From Persephonella atlantica (GTDB lineage: Bacteria > Aquificota > Aquificia > Aquificales > Hydrogenothermaceae), in NCBI RefSeq assembly GCF_016617615.1, contig NZ_JAACYA010000002.1, positions 620,001 to 684,000 on the forward strand: 64,000 bases of DNA, in the 5' to 3' direction. Under the pieces are notes generated by a model, which made no database searches, was not told where the DNA came from, and worked only from the letters and a program-made list of their open reading frames with translations. Each line of letters opens with the position of its first letter. Positions within the stretch are counted from its first letter, which is position 1. The translations under genes and the position numbers were made by a program. This document shows, piece by piece, positions 41,452 through 50,799 of this stretch.

Positions 41452-41486
41452 AATGTATTACATTAGAATTTGTAATGCAATACATT
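41452..41486. promoter_or_regulatory. Inverted repeat upstream of the broken antitoxin
   Basis: Arms TGTATTACATTA (41454-41465) and TAATGCAATACA (41473-41484) match except at one position, and the pairing extends two bases further on each side. It is 32 bases before the antitoxin ATG and fits an autoregulatory operator. The rest of 41487-41610 shows nothing I can name. Confidence 0.6.
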
Positions 41487-41610
41487 GGCCAATTTAGTCT
41501 CTGTAATTGTTTTAGAACAATGTTTGATTAATGGATATATCTATAGGAAGTATAAAAACAAGTCTATCCAACAGAAAACCATTTCCCGAGCGTGCTATAC
41601 TATCATGCAG

Positions 41611-42777
41611 TCACACAATGTTTACTTCTTCAAACCATGCAAATGCCTGAAGCTGGGCACTCATTACGTCGTTGAGATTCAATCCTAAGCTACTGATTAC
41701 ATCTGCTATATCTGCTATCTTTCCTTCTTCTGTCTTTTCAACTATGTTAAGCAGCTTTCCTAAAATACCTTCCTTTTCCACTATTGCTTTTACTATTTCT
41801 TCATCTAAATTAAGCTCTTTTATAAGCTCTTCAGGAGAAATACCGATAAGTTTGTCCACAAGGGAAAGTATACCTACAAGGAAAGATTTTTCTACTTCCT
41901 CGTCTGAAAGATTGAGTTTCTGGGCAAGTATTTCAAGGGTCTTTCCTCTTTCTGCTGAAACTTCAAGGAGTGTTTCGGCATAGGAGCTGTCTGAACCTGC
42001 CCTGTATAAAAAAAGCAAAAGCCACTGAAGGAGATTTCTCTGGCCTAAAATGGATATGGCGTGTCTGATTGATGTTATTTTGCTTCTAAAACTGAAAGCT
42101 GCTGAGTTGACGTATTTGAGCAGACTGATGCTCAGGTCTGGATTTCTTTTGATAATCTCCTCTATCTGTGGTGGATTAAAGTTTTCCCTGACTTTTGTAA
42201 ACAACTCCATAACCGCCAGTTTTGACGGGTCTATCTTTTTTTCTACTATTGTGGAAGGTTTAAAGATAAAATCACCTTTAAAGTATCTGAAACCTTCGTT
42301 TAACAGCTGTTTAAACTCTTCTGTTGAAAATATTCCGGTCAGGATAACCTTGTCTCTGTGCTGATAAATATCGGAATCAATCTGATTTACATCTGTAAAT
42401 ATGTAATCAAAAATTTCTGATATCCTGCCCAAATCTCCTCCGTACTCAAAGGCAAAACGAAATCCTACATTTTTTAGTTCCTTTATCAGCTGAACATCTT
42501 CATCTGTTAAATCGTCAGTGCTTAGAAGAAGAACAGTTTTTTCTGCTGGTATGTAGTCCAGTATGTCGTGTTTTATAACTTCGTTGTTGACCTTTAGAAA
42601 GACAGGATAACTGCCTGCTATCTTTTCAAGATTCACATTCACAAGCAGATCTGCAAGCTCATTCACTGAAACAGGCTCGTCTTCTCTATTTTTGATTGAT
42701 AAAAAATATCCAAATATTCGCTGATGGTCATCAAGTATGGGAACTTTTGTTAAATAGAAATCTCCTGACAGGGGCAT
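41611..42777 (-). CDS. EAL-HDOD (YuxH-type) signalling protein
   Basis: 388 residues. The first 190 form an EAL-like domain (FYLTKVPILDDHQRIFGY...) that lacks the catalytic E-A-L and metal residues, so it cannot cleave cyclic di-GMP. Residues about 195-385 are an HDOD domain (PQIEEIIKRNPDLSISLLKYVNSAAFSFRSKITSIRHAISILGQRNLLQWLLLFLY). This order is that of YuxH/CdgJ proteins that affect motility and signalling. AGAGGAATAAAG precedes the ATG, three bases after ymdB. Confidence 0.85.
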   Translation of the reverse strand: MPLSGDFYLTKVPILDDHQRIFGYFLSIKNREDEPVSVNELADLLVNVNLEKIAGSYPVFLKVNNEVIKHDILDYIPAEKTVLLLSTDDLTDEDVQLIKELKNVGFRFAFEYGGDLGRISEIFDYIFTDVNQIDSDIYQHRDKVILTGIFSTEEFKQLLNEGFRYFKGDFIFKPSTIVEKKIDPSKLAVMELFTKVRENFNPPQIEEIIKRNPDLSISLLKYVNSAAFSFRSKITSIRHAISILGQRNLLQWLLLFLYRAGSDSSYAETLLEVSAERGKTLEILAQKLNLSDEEVEKSFLVGILSLVDKLIGISPEELIKELNLDEEIVKAIVEKEGILGKLLNIVEKTEEGKIADIADVISSLGLNLNDVMSAQLQAFAWFEEVNIV

Positions 42778-42779
42778 CT

Positions 42780-43553
42780 TTATTCCTCTTCTATTTTTAT
42801 TCTTTTAATATCTGTTTTTTGCTGTGTTTTTTCAACAAACAGAGCCTGAAATATCATCTTTCCTTTTGCAACTTCGTACTTTGCAGGCATACCTGTCAGA
42901 AATTTCTGTATCGGCTCTTCCACTTTCATCCCTATAACTGAATACTTTGCTCCTGTAAGCCCTACGTCTGTTATGTACGCCGTTCCTTTGGGCAGCAGCA
43001 TCTCATCTGCCGTTGCCACATGTGAGTGTGTTCCAAACACTATGTCTGCCCTCCCATCAACATAAAAACCAAATGCCATTTTTTCTGAAGTGGCTTCAGC
43101 ATGGAAGTCAACAACAATGTAATCAACGCTTTCCTTTATCTTTTCGTATATTTCATCAAATTTTCTGAAGGGACAGTCCAGAGGAATACCCATAAGCGCT
43201 CTGCCCATAAGATTTATAACTGCTACCTTTTCTCCTGATTCTTCGTATATTCCGTATCCCTTTCCTGACGCTCCCGGTGGATAGTTGGCAGGTCTGAGGA
43301 GTTTTTCTTCTTTATCTATAAACTGGAGAACCTCTTTTTTGTCAAAAATATGATTACCAGAGGTTATAACATCTACTCCAAGACTCAGCAGTTCTTCATA
43401 AACCTTTTTTGTTAAACCAAAACCTCCTGCTGCATTTTCCCCATTCAAAATAACAAAATCAGGTCTATACTCCTTTAAAACATCTGGGAGGAACTTCTTT
43501 AATGCATTCCTCCCAGTTCTCCCAATTACATCACCAATACACAGAAACCTCAT
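42780..43553 (-). CDS. ymdB: YmdB-family metallophosphoesterase
   Basis: 257 residues. MRFLCIGDVIGRTGR, NGENAAGGFGL, SGNHIFD, VDFHAEATSEK and FGTHSHVATAD supply the metal ligands of the TIGR00282/YmdB phosphodiesterase family, which hydrolyses 2',3'-cyclic nucleotides or cAMP and affects RNase Y activity in Bacillus. It lies between the EAL-HDOD gene and amt; rny is close by. Confidence 0.9.
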   Translation of the reverse strand: MRFLCIGDVIGRTGRNALKKFLPDVLKEYRPDFVILNGENAAGGFGLTKKVYEELLSLGVDVITSGNHIFDKKEVLQFIDKEEKLLRPANYPPGASGKGYGIYEESGEKVAVINLMGRALMGIPLDCPFRKFDEIYEKIKESVDYIVVDFHAEATSEKMAFGFYVDGRADIVFGTHSHVATADEMLLPKGTAYITDVGLTGAKYSVIGMKVEEPIQKFLTGMPAKYEVAKGKMIFQALFVEKTQQKTDIKRIKIEEE

Positions 43554-43563
43554 AGAATCTCCA

Positions 43564-44790
43564 TCACAGCTTTATAGGTTCGTTGACTACCCTTTCGCCG
43601 TGTATCTTTTCGTCAAGACCTTCTATCTCTTCATCTTTTGAAACCCTCAGTCCAACAACAGCATCAACCATTTTGAATATAACAAATGTTAAAACAACTG
43701 TGTATATTCCTACAGCAACTATTCCTATTATCTGAGGAAGAAGCTGTGAAAAATCTCCATATATGATTCCATTTATGTCTCCAATTTCTTTCTTTGCAAA
43801 CACTGCAAGAAGAATAGCACCAAGCATACCGCCCACACCGTGAACGCCAAAGACGTCAAGGGAGTCATCATATCCAAACTTATTTTTAATGTAAACAACA
43901 GCAACAAAACATACTATTCCTGCTAAAATTCCTATAATCAGTGCTCCCCCAAGGTCAACAAATCCTGATGCCGGAGTGATTGTTGCAAGTCCTGCAATAA
44001 TACCTGTAAACATACCAAGGGAAGTCGGTCTTTTAAACAGAATCCATTCTGCAAACATCCATGTCAGCCCACCCATAAAGGCTGCTATTGTTGTTGCAAA
44101 GGCAGCAGAAACGGCAACCTGATTTATCCCGAGGGCTGAACCTCCGTTAAAACCAAACCATCCAAACCACAGAAGCCCAGTTCCTACAGCAACAAGGGCA
44201 AGATTTGAAGGTAGCATGATAGGTTCCTTTCTTTTACCTAAAAGCAGAGCACCAACAAGTGCTCCAAGTCCCGATGTTTCGTGGACAACAAGACCACCGG
44301 CAAAGTCTAAAGTTCCAACATTTGAGAGCCATCCTCCTCCCCATATCCAGTGGGCAACAGGAAAGTAAACAAATGTTCCCCACAGTATAGCAACCAAAAT
44401 CCATGCAGAAAATTTCATTCTTTCAATAAATGCCCCTGCCATCAGTGCAACTGTAATTGCTGCAAATGTCATCTGAAAAAATATGAAAAGGTAGTGGTAT
44501 AGGTTATCAGAAGATGGAGCAGGATCTGTCAGTTTTATGCCTGATAGTAAAAAGTAATCAAGACTTCCTATAATTCCTCCAATGTCTTTACCAAAAGAGA
44601 GGGAATAACCGTAGATAACCCATATCAGGCTGACAATACCGAAAGCAGTAAAAACCATCATAATTGTGTTTAAAATACTTTTTGTTCTGGTCAGCCCTCC
44701 GTAAAAAACAGCAAGTCCCGGTATTGACATGAGAAGAACAAGTGCAGTAGATACTAAAATCCACACATTATCAGCTGAATTGATATTCAT
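43564..44790 (-). CDS. amt: Ammonium transporter
   Basis: 408 residues, with about eleven membrane segments. The gating and pore features of Amt are present: LAVFYGGLTRTKSILNTIMM at the first helices, GGLVVHETSGLGALVGALLLGKRK (first pore histidine) and FGVHGVGGMLGAILLAVFA (second pore histidine). No glnK gene follows. AGGAGGAGG precedes the ATG, and a TATAAT lies upstream at about 44830. Confidence 0.95.
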   Translation of the reverse strand: MNINSADNVWILVSTALVLLMSIPGLAVFYGGLTRTKSILNTIMMVFTAFGIVSLIWVIYGYSLSFGKDIGGIIGSLDYFLLSGIKLTDPAPSSDNLYHYLFIFFQMTFAAITVALMAGAFIERMKFSAWILVAILWGTFVYFPVAHWIWGGGWLSNVGTLDFAGGLVVHETSGLGALVGALLLGKRKEPIMLPSNLALVAVGTGLLWFGWFGFNGGSALGINQVAVSAAFATTIAAFMGGLTWMFAEWILFKRPTSLGMFTGIIAGLATITPASGFVDLGGALIIGILAGIVCFVAVVYIKNKFGYDDSLDVFGVHGVGGMLGAILLAVFAKKEIGDINGIIYGDFSQLLPQIIGIVAVGIYTVVLTFVIFKMVDAVVGLRVSKDEEIEGLDEKIHGERVVNEPIKL

Positions 44791-44837
44791 TAAACCTCCT
44801 CCTGCCTTTAATTAACAAACCAATAAATTATAAAGCA

Positions 44838-44878
44838 AACAGGAGGGGTTTTAAAAGAGAGGGGATTAACCCTCCCAA
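44838..44878 (-). terminator. Probable terminator downstream of rny
   Basis: Directly after the rny stop the minus strand has GGGAGGG-TTAAT-CCCCTC followed by TCTTTT. The stem is short and a second pairing with CCCCTCC downstream is possible. It separates rny from amt. Confidence 0.55.
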
Positions 44879-46540
44879 TTATTTGGCTACTTCCACGAAT
44901 CTGGATTCTCTAATGGTTGTTACTTTTATCTGACCGGGGAATTCCACCTCTTTTTCTATTCTTTTTGCTATCTCTTTTGTGAGCATGTATGCTTCTTCAT
45001 CAGACAGTTTTTCTGCATTTACGATAATTCTTACTTCCCTTCCTGCCTGAATAGCAAAGGATTTCTCAACATTTTCAAATGAGTTTACAATGGCTTCTAT
45101 CTTCTCAAGCCTGTTTATGTAAGACTGGAGAGCTTCTCTTCTTGCACCTGGTCTTGCAGCAGAGAGAGCATCAGCAGCTGCCACTAAAACAGCTTCAGGA
45201 TATCTGGCAGGTTCATCGTTATGGTGATACAGGATTGCATTTATCACAACGTCAGGTTCCCCGTATCTTTTGGCAAGCTCTGCTCCTACTTTTGAGTGGG
45301 AACCACCAACCTCGTGGGATATGGATTTTCCAATGTCGTGCATAAGGCCACCTCTTCTGGCTGCCTTTTCATCAAGTCCAAGTTCTGCAGCCATCATCCC
45401 TGCAAGGTATGCAACCTCTTTTGTATGGAGCAGAACATTCTGTGTATATGATGTTCTGTAATACAGTTTTCCTATGTAGTAGAACAGCTCTGGATGAACA
45501 TCTGTAAATCCAAGTTCAAGACAGGTTTCTTCTCCTAACTTTCTTATTTTTGCTTCCATCTCTTCTTTGACTTTTGATACTACCTCTTCAATTCTTCCTG
45601 GATGTATCCTTCCATCAGCAATTAATCTCTCCAAAGACTCTTTTGCTATCTCTCTTCTGAGAGGGTCGAAAGAAGATATAGTAACAATATCTGGTGTGTC
45701 GTCAATAATAAGGTCTACACCTGTTTCCATCTCAAAAGCTCTGATATTTCTTCCTTCCCTACCGATTATCCTTCCTTTCAGGTCGTTGCTTGGAAGGTCA
45801 ACAACTGATATGGTGTAGGAAGTTGTTATCTCTGGAGAAAGTCTCTGTATGGCTGTTACCAGGTTCCATCTTGCTTCTTTTTCTGCCTCTTTCCTTGCGT
45901 TTTCTTCAATCTCCTTCATAAGTTTTGCTGCTTCTAACTTTGCCTCCTCTTCAACCCTTTTCATAAGCTCTTCCCTGGCTTCTTCCTTTGTCATAGAGGC
46001 TATTCTTTGGAGCTCTAACATATACTGTTCTTCTGCTGCTTTCAGTTTTTCTTCTTTCTGCTCTATTTCTTTCTGTATAGCTTTTATCTCTTCTTCTAAC
46101 TTCTTTACTTCTTCCCACTTTTTGTCTAACTCTTCTTCCCTGTGCTCTATTCTTGCTATCCTTTTCTCAAGCTGGGCTTCTCTTGTCATCAATGTCTTTT
46201 CAAGATTTTGAAGCTCCTCTCTTTCCTTTTTTAACTCCTCTTCCAGCTGCTGTTTTCTCCTGAGAACTTCCTTTTCAATTATCAGTTCCTGTTCCTTCTT
46301 TAGCTGGACTGCTTCATTTTCTATCTCTTTTGCTCTCAGTCTTGCCTCTTTCTCAGCTTCTTTTATCAGCTGCTCTGCCTGTTTTTTTGCCTCTTCAATA
46401 AATCTTTCCTTTTCAGATATAACCTTTTCATACTCTGCTTCTTTTTCTTTTAGAGTTTTGGCTGCAGCTGCTTTACACGCAGCAAATCCTGCCGCTCCGC
46501 CTACTGCAAATGCTGATACTCCTACTATCACTTCTATCAT
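44879..46540 (-). CDS. rny: Ribonuclease Y
   Basis: 553 residues. An N-terminal membrane helix (VIVGVSAFAVGGAAGFAAC), a charged coiled coil to about 215, a KH domain with GRIIGREGRNIRAFE, and an HD domain (RRGGLMHDIGKSISHE, NAILYHHND) ending LTKEIAKRIEKEVEFPGQIKVTTIRE. Membrane-anchored endoribonuclease starting mRNA decay. Its start overlaps the stop of the cyclo-ligase gene, so the two are translationally coupled. Confidence 0.96.
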   Translation of the reverse strand: MIEVIVGVSAFAVGGAAGFAACKAAAAKTLKEKEAEYEKVISEKERFIEEAKKQAEQLIKEAEKEARLRAKEIENEAVQLKKEQELIIEKEVLRRKQQLEEELKKEREELQNLEKTLMTREAQLEKRIARIEHREEELDKKWEEVKKLEEEIKAIQKEIEQKEEKLKAAEEQYMLELQRIASMTKEEAREELMKRVEEEAKLEAAKLMKEIEENARKEAEKEARWNLVTAIQRLSPEITTSYTISVVDLPSNDLKGRIIGREGRNIRAFEMETGVDLIIDDTPDIVTISSFDPLRREIAKESLERLIADGRIHPGRIEEVVSKVKEEMEAKIRKLGEETCLELGFTDVHPELFYYIGKLYYRTSYTQNVLLHTKEVAYLAGMMAAELGLDEKAARRGGLMHDIGKSISHEVGGSHSKVGAELAKRYGEPDVVINAILYHHNDEPARYPEAVLVAAADALSAARPGARREALQSYINRLEKIEAIVNSFENVEKSFAIQAGREVRIIVNAEKLSDEEAYMLTKEIAKRIEKEVEFPGQIKVTTIRESRFVEVAK

Positions 46541-47094
46541 CTTTCTTCATCCTCCTTTGTCTTAATTATTCTGGTAGGGGTTATAATGATGTCCACAGGA
46601 ATGTCGTGTTCCTCTGCAGGAAGCTGGTCTACAACCTGAAAATCGTAAGCAACCCCTACCTTCAGAGCCTGTGTGCTTTTCAAAAACCGGTCATAGTAAC
46701 CTTTGCCATAACCTAATCTGTGTCCTTTAAGGTCGTAAGCCACTGCTGGAACCACTACAATGTTTATTTTTTCAGGGGAAACAGATTCTCCTTCAGGTTC
46801 CATAATACCTGCATAACCTTTTTTTAGAGAAGACAGGTCTTTTACTTTTACAGGTAAAATCTCTTTTCCTGAAACTTTAGGAAGGTATAGATTGAATCTT
46901 TTTGAGTCTGCTAACTGCTTGATAATATACCTTGTATCTACCTCATTTTTATGAGGATAGTACAGCAAAATATTTTTAGCCTTTTTTAGCTGAGGCAGTT
47001 GCAGAAATCTCTCTGCTATTTTCTTTGAGTCTTCCTCAGCCTTTTTATGGCTTATTCTTCTTTTTAAAATACTCTCTCTTAAAACTTTCTTCAA
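46537..47094 (-). CDS. ygfA: 5-formyltetrahydrofolate cyclo-ligase
   Basis: 185 residues from TTG 47094 (LKKVLRESILKRRISHKK), with GGGAGG six bases before. A longer frame to 47220 runs into the structured RNA and is rejected. NILLYYPHKNEVDTRYII, the substrate loop, and VVVPAVAYDLKGHRLGYGKGYYDRFL are signature regions. It makes 5,10-methenyl-THF from 5-formyl-THF using ATP. The gene is next to 6S RNA in many bacteria, supporting the call for the element upstream. Confidence 0.92.
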   Translation of the reverse strand: MKKVLRESILKRRISHKKAEEDSKKIAERFLQLPQLKKAKNILLYYPHKNEVDTRYIIKQLADSKRFNLYLPKVSGKEILPVKVKDLSSLKKGYAGIMEPEGESVSPEKINIVVVPAVAYDLKGHRLGYGKGYYDRFLKSTQALKVGVAYDFQVVDQLPAEEHDIPVDIIITPTRIIKTKEDEER

Positions 47095-47104
47095 TCTGAC
47101 CTCC

Positions 47105-47290
47105 CTACAACAGGAAGGCCATGCGGTAAATACAGCCCCGCGGAGGGCCGACGGGATGGTGAGTCCTTTCTGGACCCAACAAAAAGGTGGGTGTCCGCAC
47201 CGTGTTCCCTCAGGATACACGGAATGTAGGACTCCCTTTCCAGTAGCTATAGCCCAGAAACTACCGTCACATCCCTATCGCACCCCGCAG
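47105..47290 (-). ncRNA. ssrS: Probable 6S RNA
   Basis: Long rod-like RNA on the minus strand directly upstream of the cyclo-ligase gene, which is the classic ssrS position. Paired stretches (plus coordinates): 47283-47290 with 47138-47145 (closing stem), 47270-47275 with 47153-47158, then an asymmetric bubble holding its own CGGTAG/CTACTG hairpin, then 47229-47234 with 47161-47166, and apical hairpins CGTGT/ACACG and GGAC/GTCC. The base composition is much richer in G+C than its surroundings, as for structural RNA in a thermophile. 6S RNA binds sigma-70 holoenzyme at the bubble. The ends are approximate and the identification is by position and shape, not by alignment. Confidence 0.6.
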
Positions 47291-47341
47291 GAATCGTATT
47301 CTTTTTATATATGCACATCTCTATATTCATTATCTACCGCT

Positions 47342-49765
47342 TTAGCCTTCCTTTGACCTTAATTTTAGTCCTTCAAACTGCTGCTGCAGTTTTTTAACAA
47401 TTTCTTCTACAATACTGTTCACTTCTTCATCAGATAGAGACCTGTCTTCTGCTCTAAAATCTACAGAAACAGCAACACTTTTCCTGCTTTCTGACACGTA
47501 ATAAACGTCAAACAGTTTTACCCTTTCTACATATTCGGAGCTGTCCTTTATAGCTTTTAATAATTTATCCACCTGCAGTGATTCGTCAACTTCAAAGGCA
47601 AGGTCTCTTTTAACAGATGGGAATTTAGGAAGCTCTCTGAATACGGGAGTTTTTCTGTTTTTGTATAGATTAAACAGGTATCCCTTTTTATCTGCTGAAT
47701 TTTCTTTAAGTTCCCGTGGAACATACCTCAGTCTGAGTTCACAGATATAAGTATCCTTAGGCAGTTTTAAAACATCTGCCTTTCTCGGATGTATCTTGCC
47801 AAGATATCCTGTGTTTTCGCCATTTACAACAATATCAGCTGACTGATATGGGTTCAGATACGGTATGTCTGTCTGTCTAAATTCAATATCATAAAGCCCT
47901 AAAGATTTTAGATAGCTGAGAATCACTCCCTTTAGTTTCAGAAAGTCCCAGTTCTGCTCTGTTGAAAATCTTTCTTTACCTTTTGTAAAGCCAAACCCTT
48001 CCACAAAACTACCTGCAGCAAGAATTCCCAGCCTTATCTCTTCATAATCCTCAAAAAATGCTGAAGAAATCTCAAATATCTTCAGATTTCTGCTTTGAAA
48101 ACGGAGGTTGTGCTGGAATGTTTTTAGAAGACTTACTGCAAGGTTATCTCTCATTATGCTTTGTGTCTTGAGGAGATAGTTCTTTATCTTTATAGGTGGT
48201 ATTGGCAGTTCTAATACTTTGTATATCTCCTCATCAACAAACGTGTAGCTGACTGTTTCGTCAAATCCGTTATCCCTGAAGAAATCCCTTGTTCTCAGCT
48301 CAAACAAAAACTCATCACTTTTTCTGAAAGATTGTGTGGATATTTTAGGGTATGTTTCAGAAACCTCGTTCAGACCAGACAGCCTTCCAACTTCTTCAAC
48401 AAGGTCAATTTCCCTTTCTAAATCAAAAGCCCTGAAGGCAGGGATTTCTGAGACTGTTCCGTCTTCAACAATTTCTGTCGGTATCTCTAAGCTGTTGAGA
48501 AGTTTTTTTGCCTGCTCTTTTTTAACTTCAAATCCTAAAACTCTGACTGTAGTTTTCTCTCTCAGCTTTATCCTTTTTGGTGTATAAGGGCGTGGATATA
48601 TGTCTTTTTCGCCAACAGCCTCACCACCTGCCGTTTTCTGTATTAATTCAACCGCTTTGTCCTGTGCATTTGGAAGGTTTTCTATATCCACACCTCTTTC
48701 AAATCTGTAGGAAGATTCTGTTGAAACAGACAGCCTCTTTGATGTTTTTCTCACCGAGACATTATCAAACACTGCCGCTTCTAACAGAATGTTTTTAGTA
48801 CTGTCGTCAACCTTTGTGTTTTCTCCACCTATCACTCCAGCAATAGCTATAGCTTTTTTATCATCTGCTATAACGATGTCCTGATGGTTTAATTCCCTTT
48901 CCTCTCCATCAAGTGTGATGATTTTCTCCCCATCTTTAGCAGGACGGACATGTATTTCACCTTCAATCTTATCTAAATCAAAAGCATGCAGAGGCTGTCC
49001 TTCCTGAATGAGTATGTAGTTTGTTATATCAACAATGTTGTTAATGGGAGTCTGACTAGATTTTATAAGTTTCAGCTGAATATCAAATGGAGAAGGTCTT
49101 ACTTCTACATCTTTTATCACTACTGCCCTGTACCTGTGAACTTTATCTGTAGAAAACTGTATACAGGGAATCTCTTCCTGTGCTATTGATATTACAGGCA
49201 GTTTCTCTTTTCTTTTCAGACCAAATATGGCTGCAATCTCTCTTGATAAACCTCTTACGCTCAGGGCATCTCCTCTGTTTGGTGTAATCTCTATCTCTAT
49301 TATCTGTTCTTCCCCAAGGCCAAGTAATCTGTTAGGGTCTTCCCCTTCTTTTACCTCTTCAGGAAATATAAAAACTCCTTCTGCTTTTTCAACAACTCCC
49401 ATCTCTTCAAGGGATAAAAACATACCCTGAGAAACAATAGAGCCAAATTTTACAGGTTTTATAACTATGTCTCCAACTTTTGCTCCTTCCTTTGCGAGGG
49501 GAACCTTTGCCCCTTCAAAAACATTCTGTGCTGCGGTAACAATCTGATACTTCTCTTTCCCGTCTGTTGCCTCACATATGAGGAGCCTGTCTCTCTCTGG
49601 ATGTTTTTTTACAGAAAGCACTTTTACAACAGTGGTGTTTTCAACTCTACTGCCAAAAGGATAGAAAGTGGCCTCAATACCTGTTTCATTAAGTCTTTCC
49701 ACAACTTTTTCTGCTGAAACATCTATATCAACAAACTCTTTAATCCACGAGTAAGGAACTCTCAT
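47342..49765 (-). CDS. pheT: Phenylalanyl-tRNA synthetase beta subunit
   Basis: 807 residues, the usual full length. The N-terminal tRNA-binding OB domain (VVKVLSVKKHPERDRLLICEATDG), the B3/4 editing domain, B5 and catalytic-like domain, and the C-terminal anticodon-binding domain (FPSVKRDLAFEVDESLQVDKLLKAI) are all present. Its ATG overlaps the pheS stop. It works as an alpha2-beta2 enzyme with PheS. Confidence 0.96.
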   Translation of the reverse strand: MRVPYSWIKEFVDIDVSAEKVVERLNETGIEATFYPFGSRVENTTVVKVLSVKKHPERDRLLICEATDGKEKYQIVTAAQNVFEGAKVPLAKEGAKVGDIVIKPVKFGSIVSQGMFLSLEEMGVVEKAEGVFIFPEEVKEGEDPNRLLGLGEEQIIEIEITPNRGDALSVRGLSREIAAIFGLKRKEKLPVISIAQEEIPCIQFSTDKVHRYRAVVIKDVEVRPSPFDIQLKLIKSSQTPINNIVDITNYILIQEGQPLHAFDLDKIEGEIHVRPAKDGEKIITLDGEERELNHQDIVIADDKKAIAIAGVIGGENTKVDDSTKNILLEAAVFDNVSVRKTSKRLSVSTESSYRFERGVDIENLPNAQDKAVELIQKTAGGEAVGEKDIYPRPYTPKRIKLREKTTVRVLGFEVKKEQAKKLLNSLEIPTEIVEDGTVSEIPAFRAFDLEREIDLVEEVGRLSGLNEVSETYPKISTQSFRKSDEFLFELRTRDFFRDNGFDETVSYTFVDEEIYKVLELPIPPIKIKNYLLKTQSIMRDNLAVSLLKTFQHNLRFQSRNLKIFEISSAFFEDYEEIRLGILAAGSFVEGFGFTKGKERFSTEQNWDFLKLKGVILSYLKSLGLYDIEFRQTDIPYLNPYQSADIVVNGENTGYLGKIHPRKADVLKLPKDTYICELRLRYVPRELKENSADKKGYLFNLYKNRKTPVFRELPKFPSVKRDLAFEVDESLQVDKLLKAIKDSSEYVERVKLFDVYYVSESRKSVAVSVDFRAEDRSLSDEEVNSIVEEIVKKLQQQFEGLKLRSKEG

Positions 49766-50796
49766 CTTATCCCCTTGAACTGATGGTTAAACCTCATGTC
49801 ATTTTCAAACAGGAGCCTGATATCGTTAATTCTGTACCTGAGCATTGCTATTCTCTCTATACCAAGACCAAAGGCAAATCCGGTGTATTTTTCAGGGTCA
49901 ATCCCAACAGCTTCAAAAACATTAGGGTCAACCATTCCACAACCTAATATCTCAAGCCATCCTGTTCCCTTACATACACGGCAGCCACTGCCACCACACA
50001 CAGTACAGCTGATATCAACCTCCGCAGAAGGCTCTGTAAAAGGGAAGTAGCTCGGTCTAAATCTGATACCTATCTCTTTTCCAAATATTCCCTCAAGAAA
50101 TATTTTCAAAGTGCCTTTAAGGTCTCTAAATGTAACATTTTCATCAACTAAAAGACCTTCAATCTGATGGAACATAGGAGAGTGGGTTGGGTCTGCATCT
50201 TTCCTGTAAACCCTTCCGGGAGCTATAACAGCAATGGGAGGTTTGTGTTTTAACATTGTTCTTATCTGAACAGGAGATGTATGCGTTCTGAGAACCATAC
50301 CGTTGTTTAAAAAGAAAGTGTCCTGCATATCCCTTGCAGGATGGTCTTTGGGAATGTTCAGCATATCAAAGTTGTACTCTTCTTTCTCTACTTCTGGTCC
50401 CTCTGCGACAGAAAATCCCATAGATATAAAAATCTGCGATATCTCTATAAGGGTTGATACTACAGGATGGGCACTTCCCACTTCAACCCATGAAGGGGGA
50501 AGGGATATATCTATCCTGTCCTTTTTCAGCTCTTCTTCCAGTGCCTTTTCTTTCAGAATCTGCTCTCTTTCTCTCAGTAGATTTTCTATCTCTTCCTTTA
50601 TTCTGTTTGCAACCTGTCCTATCTCTTTTCTCTCTTCTGGTGAAAGCTTTCCTAACGTTTTCAGGACATTTTTTAGCTTTCCCTTTTTCCCTAAAAACTC
50701 AACCCTTATCCTGCCAAGCTCTTCTAAACTTTCAGCATTTTTTATAAGCTCCGCAGCCTCTTTTTCTAAGCTTTCTACTTCCTGTTTAAGTCCCAA
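49762..50796 (-). CDS. pheS: Phenylalanyl-tRNA synthetase alpha subunit
   Basis: 344 residues. The N-terminal coiled coil is followed by class II motif 2 (GRVYRKDADPTHSPMFHQIEGLLVD) and motif 3 (GFAFGLGIERIAMLRY). An insertion CTVCGGSGCRVCKGTGW brings four cysteines that probably bind zinc, a trait of some thermophile PheS. It follows rplT by three bases. Confidence 0.97.
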   Translation of the reverse strand: MGLKQEVESLEKEAAELIKNAESLEELGRIRVEFLGKKGKLKNVLKTLGKLSPEERKEIGQVANRIKEEIENLLREREQILKEKALEEELKKDRIDISLPPSWVEVGSAHPVVSTLIEISQIFISMGFSVAEGPEVEKEEYNFDMLNIPKDHPARDMQDTFFLNNGMVLRTHTSPVQIRTMLKHKPPIAVIAPGRVYRKDADPTHSPMFHQIEGLLVDENVTFRDLKGTLKIFLEGIFGKEIGIRFRPSYFPFTEPSAEVDISCTVCGGSGCRVCKGTGWLEILGCGMVDPNVFEAVGIDPEKYTGFAFGLGIERIAMLRYRINDIRLLFENDMRFNHQFKGIR

Positions 50797-50799
50797 TAT

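Noticed and set aside
41487-41610. Gene in the gap before the EAL-HDOD protein
   Set aside because: A short plus-strand frame crosses it but enters the 3' end of the EAL-HDOD gene and has no domain or ribosome site.
47095-47220. N-terminal extension of the cyclo-ligase to 47220
   Set aside because: The extra 42 residues come from the structured RNA and are unlike the family, while TTG 47094 has a good ribosome site.
47105-47290. RNase P RNA or tmRNA as identity of the structured element near ygfA
   Set aside because: The RNase P core (GAGGAAAGTCC and ACAGAA regions) and tmRNA tRNA-like ends are missing; the fold and position suit 6S RNA better.
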